64,000 bases of DNA from positions 284,305 through 348,304 of the forward strand of contig CASFQA010000002.1 in the NCBI GenBank assembly GCA_949296775.1, written 5' to 3'. The translations under genes and the position numbers were made by a program. Shown here one piece after another: positions 59,334-64,000 of this stretch (positions within the stretch are counted from its first letter, which is position 1; the number at the start of each line of letters is the position of its first letter). This DNA is from an uncultured bacterium. Its GTDB lineage: Bacteria > Bacillota_I > Bacilli_A > RFN20 > CAG-826. The notes under the pieces were generated by a model that worked only from the letters and a program-made list of their open reading frames with translations, ran no database searches and was not told where the DNA came from.

Positions 59334-60863
59334 ATGAAGAAACACCTCGCTTTTTTATTCTTGCCCTTCTTGGTCCTAGGGTTAGCCAGCTGCAATATCT
59401 ATGACCTAGTCGACCGGACCTCCGGCAATTCTTTCGTTCCGCCGCTCACCAGCGACGGCCATTATGTCCTAGAAAACCCAACCCCTTTCACCTACCGGGA
59501 CCTCCAGCTTTCGGCCGAGATGGACGCTTTGCCCTCGACTGGGGAATACACCGTTTTGGTCTTGCCGATCGAGATGAGCGACTTCCCCTTCGCTTCCTCG
59601 GCCATGACCGACTTAGACACCGTCCTCAATTCGCCGGATGGCACCTCGTATTGGGAGTCGCTTTCGAGCTTCTACTACAAGTCGAGCTATGGTCAATTGA
59701 AGGTCGACTTCGAGATCGCCCCCATCTATCAATGCGGGATGACCGCCAGTCAGGCTTATAGCAAATACGGGACCAACATCCAATACCCGGATAACGGCAT
59801 CACCCTGATCGACGCGGCCTTGAAAAACTACAAGAAGGACCATCAGACCACCGGTTTCGACCGCGCACACAACGGCTGGATCGATGGGATCGTCGCCGTC
59901 TACTCCTGCCCCGACTCCCAATCCTACGACTACCCTTTCAACGATTTGACCAACTTCTATTGGGCCTATACCTACTGGGCTCAGCAGGACCCGAACCCCA
60001 TCTCCCCGTCCTTCAACCTTTATTTTTGGCTCTCGATCGACTTCATCTACACCCCGGACGGGGAGCTTGACGCCCATACCCTCATCCATGAGTTCGGCCA
60101 TATGCTCGGGCTTGATGACTATTACCCCTCCAGCACCTCAAAATCCCCGTATAATGCCTTCTTCCCCGTCGGTTGGCTCGATATGATGGATGGGAACGTC
60201 CTTGACCACAACGCTTTCTCGAAGATGGCGCTCGGCTGGATCAAGCCGACCGTCGTCGCCGATGAATGCACGGTTGAGCTCAAGCCTTTGCAAGACGGGG
60301 CCAACGCCATCGTCTTGCCTAGCGCCTCCTGGAACGGCTCGGCCTTCGATGAGTATCTGATCTTCGAACTCTACACCCCGACCGGATTGAATGAGCTCGA
60401 TAGCACCGTCCAATACACCGGGCGGCCGATCGGGTTCCAGCACCCCGGGGTCAAGATACTCCATGTCGACGCCAGGGTGATGGAGATTACCCTGACTTCT
60501 TCGGGCAAAGGAAGCGGCGAATACCTCGAGGGCACGACCCTTAACCCCTCCAGAACCTCCCAATATCTCCGTTATTACCAAGTGGGGGCGACCAATTCCC
60601 AAAAGATCAGCTCCTACGCTGAGGATAAATACTCGCTTGTTTCCTTGATTGACGCCTCCTCCCCTTCCGTCAACCCCTTTTACCGGCAGGGCAACGCCGA
60701 CGATGGATCGCTTTTCCATGCCGGGGACACCTTCTCCTTGCAAGATTATTCGGTCTATTTCCCCGAGGGCACGACCCTCAATAACGGGGAGGAGCTGAAC
60801 TATTCGGTCTCCATCTCTTATTGCGGCTATGACAAAGCCACCCTCACCTTCACCAAATTATGA
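59334..60863 (+). CDS. M6-like zinc metalloprotease lipoprotein
   Basis: A 509-residue lipoprotein (LVLGLASC). Start taken at ATG 59334 (MKKHL); ATG 59322 lies too close to GGAG. After a conserved GEYTVLVLPIEMSDFPF strand it carries the zinc site HEFGHMLGLDDYY with His252, Glu253, His256 and the downstream Asp of GLDD, and a family-typical WLDMMDGNV turn. This is the M6 (immune inhibitor A-like) pattern: a secreted or surface-anchored endopeptidase. The C-terminal region ends with SLFHAGDTFSLQDY and NNGEELNYSVSIS, shared with its two downstream paralogs. First of three tandem genes. Confidence 0.88.
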   Translation: MKKHLAFLFLPFLVLGLASCNIYDLVDRTSGNSFVPPLTSDGHYVLENPTPFTYRDLQLSAEMDALPSTGEYTVLVLPIEMSDFPFASSAMTDLDTVLNSPDGTSYWESLSSFYYKSSYGQLKVDFEIAPIYQCGMTASQAYSKYGTNIQYPDNGITLIDAALKNYKKDHQTTGFDRAHNGWIDGIVAVYSCPDSQSYDYPFNDLTNFYWAYTYWAQQDPNPISPSFNLYFWLSIDFIYTPDGELDAHTLIHEFGHMLGLDDYYPSSTSKSPYNAFFPVGWLDMMDGNVLDHNAFSKMALGWIKPTVVADECTVELKPLQDGANAIVLPSASWNGSAFDEYLIFELYTPTGLNELDSTVQYTGRPIGFQHPGVKILHVDARVMEITLTSSGKGSGEYLEGTTLNPSRTSQYLRYYQVGATNSQKISSYAEDKYSLVSLIDASSPSVNPFYRQGNADDGSLFHAGDTFSLQDYSVYFPEGTTLNNGEELNYSVSISYCGYDKATLTFTKL

Positions 60864-61294
60864 AAAAGACCCTCTTCCTCTTCGCCATCTGCCTAACTTC
60901 GCTCTCTTCCTGCGCCTCGCGCCGCCTTTCCTCCTCTTCTAGCGAATCCGCCATCATCGACGAGTTGGAGGGGCAGGAGGTTAGCAAATATGGCTTCCAG
61001 GATCTTAACGACACCCAATACGCGGATTCGTTGCCGACTAAGGGCCGATATTCGGTTTTGGTGCTGCCGATCGAATTCTACCGGTTCGCCGAGAGGAAGC
61101 TGACGGATTTGGATAAGACGCTAAACGCCGATAACGACAGCCTGTTCCATGCCGGCGATTGCTTTGATATCGATACTTACCGTAATTACTTCCCGGATAA
61201 GGGGAGATTCAATAATGAGGAGGAATTCCCTTACCTCATCGACGTCCTCTCCGTCAGCGAAAAATCGGCCGTTATTCAAATCAAGGAGGTTTAA
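60860..61294 (+). CDS. Mini-paralog of the M6 metalloprotease, catalytic domain deleted
   Basis: A 144-residue lipoprotein (LSSC signal, Ser-rich linker). It joins in one frame the N-terminal element of the protease family (PTKGRYSVLVLPIEFYRFAE, KLTDLDKTLN) to the C-terminal element (NDSLFHAGDCFDIDTYRNYF, RFNNEEEFPYLIDVLSV). About 360 residues, including the HExxH zinc site, are missing between them compared with its neighbours. The join lies at AACGCCGA-like sequence present at the matching site of the upstream gene, which suggests an old deletion between short homologies. The frame and lipobox are intact, so it may be expressed, perhaps as a binding or regulatory protein. Its ATG overlaps the upstream stop by 4 bases. 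Confidence 0.8.
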   Translation: MKKTLFLFAICLTSLSSCASRRLSSSSSESAIIDELEGQEVSKYGFQDLNDTQYADSLPTKGRYSVLVLPIEFYRFAERKLTDLDKTLNADNDSLFHAGDCFDIDTYRNYFPDKGRFNNEEEFPYLIDVLSVSEKSAVIQIKEV

Positions 61295-61296
61295 CC

Positions 61297-62844
61297 ATGA
61301 AGAAAACGCCTTTGCTTTTATCCTTATTGCTGCTAGTCGGCTGCAGATCCACCTCGAGCAGCAGTAGCTCGTCCACCTCGAGCAGCAGCAGCAGCTCGCC
61401 GATCGAATTGAATGGCTTTCATAAAGCCGAATCGATCAATGAGAACATGACCTTGTTCGACGTCTATTCCTCCCAATCGACTCCGAACCTTCCCTCGATC
61501 GGGGAATACGACATCTTGGTCCTGCCGATCGAGATCGAGGGTTATCCTTTCGCCGATGAGGATTTGCAGACGATAGAGATCGCCACCACCGGCAGCGCCG
61601 AGGAGACCGGTTATTGGGAAACTCTCCCCTCCTATTACGAGAAATCCAGTTATGGGGCCTTGCGGATCAATTGCGAGGTCGCCCCGGTCGTCAAGATCGA
61701 CAAGACCCCGCAAGAACTGCTCGATTCGACCAGCGACCCGGCGGCTTATTGCCTGAATGTGGGACTGAACCAATATAAAGGGGACGTCAAGAAATTCGAC
61801 CATAACGGGGACGGGTTGATCGACGCCACGATTATGATTTATTCCTGCCCGGATGCCGGCCATTCGCGGGAAATCGCCTCCATCGACCCCTACGCCGATT
61901 ATTTTTGGGCTTATACCTTTTTCAACGGCGAGGCTTTGCCCGACGCCGATCCCGACGATCCGGTCGGCTTCTATTATTTCTGGTCCTCCCTCGATTTCTT
62001 CCAAGATGCCGGGGAAGGGAAAATCGATTGCCATACCATCATCCATGAGTTCGGGCATATCCTCGGGGCCGACGATTATTACGATGCTGATTTCGCCGTC
62101 AACGGCTACGACAATCCGGCCGGGGGATCGATCATGATGGATTGCAACGTCGGCGACATGGACATGGCCACCAAATTGCTTTATGGCTGGAGCAAGCCTT
62201 ATGTGGTGAGCGAGGATTCCACCCTCACCATCAAGCCCTCCGAGAGCAGCGGGGATTGCATCCTCATCGCCGATAATTGGAACGGGACCGGGTTCGACGA
62301 ATTCCTTTTGCTCGAGCTATATACCCCGACCGGGCTTAACGAGCTTGACTCCAAGCAAGCCTATCCCGATTTGGGGGCGACCCTGCCGAGCGAGGCCGGG
62401 GTTAAGCTTTGGCACGTCGATAACCGGCTGGTGTATGGCCCGGGGTTCTTGGATGGGATGAACTTCCAAGACGTCGCCTATTTGACCGATGAGGAAACCG
62501 CTTCCGGAGAATACAACAAGTATAGCCTAATCGACGGTAGGCTTTATGCCAACGGCTTAGCCATCGCCGCCTCCAATTCCGATTACGCCCGTTGCGTTTC
62601 CTTGCTTGGCCAAGACATCTTCTCCTTGCAGCTTATCCAAGCCGGCGGAGAATATACTTTCGATCGGGCTGACGTCAGCACCGCGAACGCCGACCTCTTC
62701 CATACCGGCGACACCTTTGATATGGAGGGGAGCGAGTTCTTTCCTTCCGGCAAGCTGAACAATGGGGCGAGCCTGCCCATTTCCATACTCTTCGATTCGG
62801 TTAGCGAAAAGGAAGCGAAGATAACCATCACCTACCATGAGTAA
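61297..62844 (+). CDS. M6-like zinc metalloprotease lipoprotein, second full-length copy
   Basis: A 515-residue lipoprotein (LLVGC, Cys16) with a long Ser/Thr run as linker (residues 18-35), then GEYDILVLPIEIEGYPFADED and the zinc site HEFGHILGADDYYD (His250, Glu251, His254, Asp following), and a MMDCNVGDMDM turn. It shares its N- and C-terminal elements with the two upstream paralogs. KKFDHNGDGLIDA is an EF-hand-like Ca2+ loop, also present in degraded form (DRAHNGWIDG) in the first copy. Ribosome site AAGGAGG. A surface peptidase, substrate unknown; the array may act on host or diet proteins. Confidence 0.88.
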   Translation: MKKTPLLLSLLLLVGCRSTSSSSSSSTSSSSSSSPIELNGFHKAESINENMTLFDVYSSQSTPNLPSIGEYDILVLPIEIEGYPFADEDLQTIEIATTGSAEETGYWETLPSYYEKSSYGALRINCEVAPVVKIDKTPQELLDSTSDPAAYCLNVGLNQYKGDVKKFDHNGDGLIDATIMIYSCPDAGHSREIASIDPYADYFWAYTFFNGEALPDADPDDPVGFYYFWSSLDFFQDAGEGKIDCHTIIHEFGHILGADDYYDADFAVNGYDNPAGGSIMMDCNVGDMDMATKLLYGWSKPYVVSEDSTLTIKPSESSGDCILIADNWNGTGFDEFLLLELYTPTGLNELDSKQAYPDLGATLPSEAGVKLWHVDNRLVYGPGFLDGMNFQDVAYLTDEETASGEYNKYSLIDGRLYANGLAIAASNSDYARCVSLLGQDIFSLQLIQAGGEYTFDRADVSTANADLFHTGDTFDMEGSEFFPSGKLNNGASLPISILFDSVSEKEAKITITYHE

Positions 62845-63313
62845 GAAGAAGCGCGATTCCTCGGTATTGTTGGAGAATAGGAAAGCCCATTTCCTCTATT
62901 TTCTTAGCGACTTCATGACCGCCGGGTTGGTTTTGACCGGGACTGAGATCAAGTCGCTGCGGGCCCGGAACGCCTCGCTTTCCGATTCTTATGTCTATAT
63001 CAAAAACGGCGAGGCCTATATCGCCAATATGCATATCGCCCCCTATAAGGACGGGACGGTGTACAACGTCGATCACCTTCGGGACCGGAAGCTGCTCCTC
63101 ACTAAGCAAGAGATTCGCAAGCTCGACTCCCATTTGAAGGGGAGCTCGACCACCTGCGTCCCGACGAAGGTGTTTTTGAAAAACGGCTACGCCAAGGTCG
63201 AGATCGCTTTAGCCAAGGGCAAGCAAGCCCATGACAAGCGGGAATCGATTAAGAAACGCGACGACGAAAGGGCGATGCGTTCAGCCGAGAAAGAAGGACG
63301 GAAATATGATTGA
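62837..63313 (+). CDS. smpB: SsrA-binding protein SmpB
   Basis: A 158-residue protein matching SmpB throughout: ENRKAHFLYFLSDFMTAGLVLTGTEIKSLRA, DSYVYIKNGEAYIANMHIAPY, RKLLLTKQEI, and the basic C-terminal tail GKQAHDKRESIKKRDDERAM that reads the empty mRNA channel. With tmRNA it rescues stalled ribosomes. The start overlaps the protease stop by 8 bases, and the stop overlaps the next gene by 8 bases (ATGATTGA), so it is embedded in an operon with unrelated genes. No tmRNA gene is visible in the window. Confidence 0.96.
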   Translation: MSKKKRDSSVLLENRKAHFLYFLSDFMTAGLVLTGTEIKSLRARNASLSDSYVYIKNGEAYIANMHIAPYKDGTVYNVDHLRDRKLLLTKQEIRKLDSHLKGSSTTCVPTKVFLKNGYAKVEIALAKGKQAHDKRESIKKRDDERAMRSAEKEGRKYD

Positions 63314-64000
63314 TCTGCGTGGCTTCGGCTCTGAATCCGGCAATTTCGACAAGGCTTTGCGCAAATCCGGCTTATTGCCCTCTTGCCCCTTGGTATTGGT
63401 GGCCGGAAGTTCCGGCAAATCAATGACCATCGCCTATTTGGATGCGATTTTGCGCGCTTTGGGGAAGAAAGTCGGGGCTTATTACAATTGCTTCGACGAC
63501 AATGAGGATGACATCAGGGTCGATGGCCAAAGGGGGCGAATCGATACCTCTTTATTGTCTTTGGCGAAGAAATACGACCTATCCGCGGAACAGGCGAAGT
63601 TCCTTTTGGCCTTATCGGCTTATAAAGATTGCGATTATCTGCTCATCGAGCAGCCGCTTGGCGGAGTGTCCTCCCCGATATACAGCGAATTGCTTGAGCC
63701 GTCCCTTACCATCCTGACCTCGGTCGGCTTAGACCACGTCGAGGAGCTGGGAACCACCGAGTCGAGCATCGCCTTAGACTGCGCCGCCCTCGCGGTCAGA
63801 GATTCGGTTTTGCTCTCCTTCGACCTGAACGAGCTCAACGAACCGCCGGTGAAGGAGTATTGCGAGGACAATAAGGTGAAGTGGGTTAAGGCCAACGCCC
63901 CTTTCCGCCCCCATTACGTCGGGGATCGGTTGGTCTTCGACATCCATAACTATCCCAATTTGGCCATCTTTACCCCGGTGGCCATCGAGATGCTCGACGT
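63306..64000 (+). CDS. FolC/Mur-ligase-like protein, 3'-truncated by window edge
   Basis: An open frame from ATG 63306 to the end of the window (231 codons seen). It carries a P-loop LVAGSSGKSMTIAYLDAIL near residue 35, in place of the usual GTNGKGS of folylpolyglutamate synthase, then IRVDGQRGRIDTSL, a YLLIEQPLGG segment and TSVGLDHVEELGTT, which corresponds to the TNIGLDHTEYLG motif of FolC. It probably ligates glutamate to tetrahydrofolate, but the altered P-loop and the missing C-terminus leave room for another amide ligase of the Mur family. It overlaps smpB by 8 bases. Confidence 0.7.
   Translation, partial: MIDLRGFGSESGNFDKALRKSGLLPSCPLVLVAGSSGKSMTIAYLDAILRALGKKVGAYYNCFDDNEDDIRVDGQRGRIDTSLLSLAKKYDLSAEQAKFLLALSAYKDCDYLLIEQPLGGVSSPIYSELLEPSLTILTSVGLDHVEELGTTESSIALDCAALAVRDSVLLSFDLNELNEPPVKEYCEDNKVKWVKANAPFRPHYVGDRLVFDIHNYPNLAIFTPVAIEMLD

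Noticed and set aside
1-64000. Mycoplasma-type code (TGA = Trp)
   Set aside because: Conserved proteins end at TGA at the expected lengths (for example 932, 20500, 48220 and SmpB at 63313) and their tryptophans are TGG.
1-64000. tRNA, rRNA or tmRNA genes
   Set aside because: I looked for tRNA-like cloverleaf patterns and rRNA stretches in the gaps between genes and saw none. A covariance-model scan would be needed to exclude small RNAs.

Overview
The window reads as chromosome of a low-to-mid GC Gram-positive bacterium of the Bacilli/Mollicutes-related gut lineages (RF39, RFN20 or Erysipelotrichia-like). This is inferred from serine/threonine-rich lipoproteins with LxxC lipoboxes, GGAGG-type ribosome sites, a CcpA-type cre site, LacI and AraC regulators, and a Wzx/Wzy capsule locus. 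TGA is used as stop and TGG as Trp, so the code is table 11, not the mycoplasma code. Base composition is near 50% GC by eye, but the glycosyltransferase block (about 30-39 kb) and the gene at 23.5-25.8 kb are clearly more AT-rich.

Layout. 1-2.4 kb: the end of a LacI regulator, a small membrane-protein relic, and a three-gene unit whose first gene (a zinc ribbon) is split by an in-frame amber codon. 2.4-17.1 kb: a plant-oligosaccharide utilisation locus. A divergent AraC regulator and a perfect cre site precede a binding protein, two permeases, an MsmX-like ATPase with an unusual insertion, a GH43 lipoprotein, a Big2-repeat lipoprotein, an RDD membrane protein, a GH2 glycosidase and a LacI-like sensor lacking its DNA-binding domain. 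17.1-19.5 kb: a lone lipoprotein. 19.7-26.3 kb: an accessory region with an RloA/RloB (AbiL-like) ATPase-Toprim pair, an internally deleted IS21-family element, and a large membrane protein of unknown function.

26.3-53.1 kb: a capsule/surface-glycan locus. It holds two LicD transferases (one frameshifted at an A7 run) with SDR, AraD-like and IspD/TarI-like genes that suggest a CDP-polyol donor; glycosyltransferases, Wzx flippase and Wzy polymerase; FnlA-FnlB-FnlC for UDP-N-acetyl-L-fucosamine; the initiating sugar-phosphate transferase; and a UDP-sugar dehydrogenase. A 1,929-residue helicase-nuclease resembling the Hhe defence protein sits inside the locus, with gpmA, a membrane protein and a CDF transporter nearby.

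53.1-58.1 kb: a gene-poor stretch and one AlbA_2/HATPase regulator gene. Three unrelated families of iterated short repeats occur here; two are spaced by close to whole helical turns. The repeat TTGCTCTAA brackets the AlbA_2 gene on both sides and is the most striking signal in the window. 58.1-64 kb: a hypothetical protein, a tandem family of three M6-like metalloprotease lipoproteins (the middle one has lost its whole catalytic domain), smpB and the start of a FolC-like ligase.

Several genes with no ribosome-binding site have a -10 box ending 6-7 bases before the start codon, which points to leaderless transcripts. All functions are inferred from reading the sequence; no database search was run.
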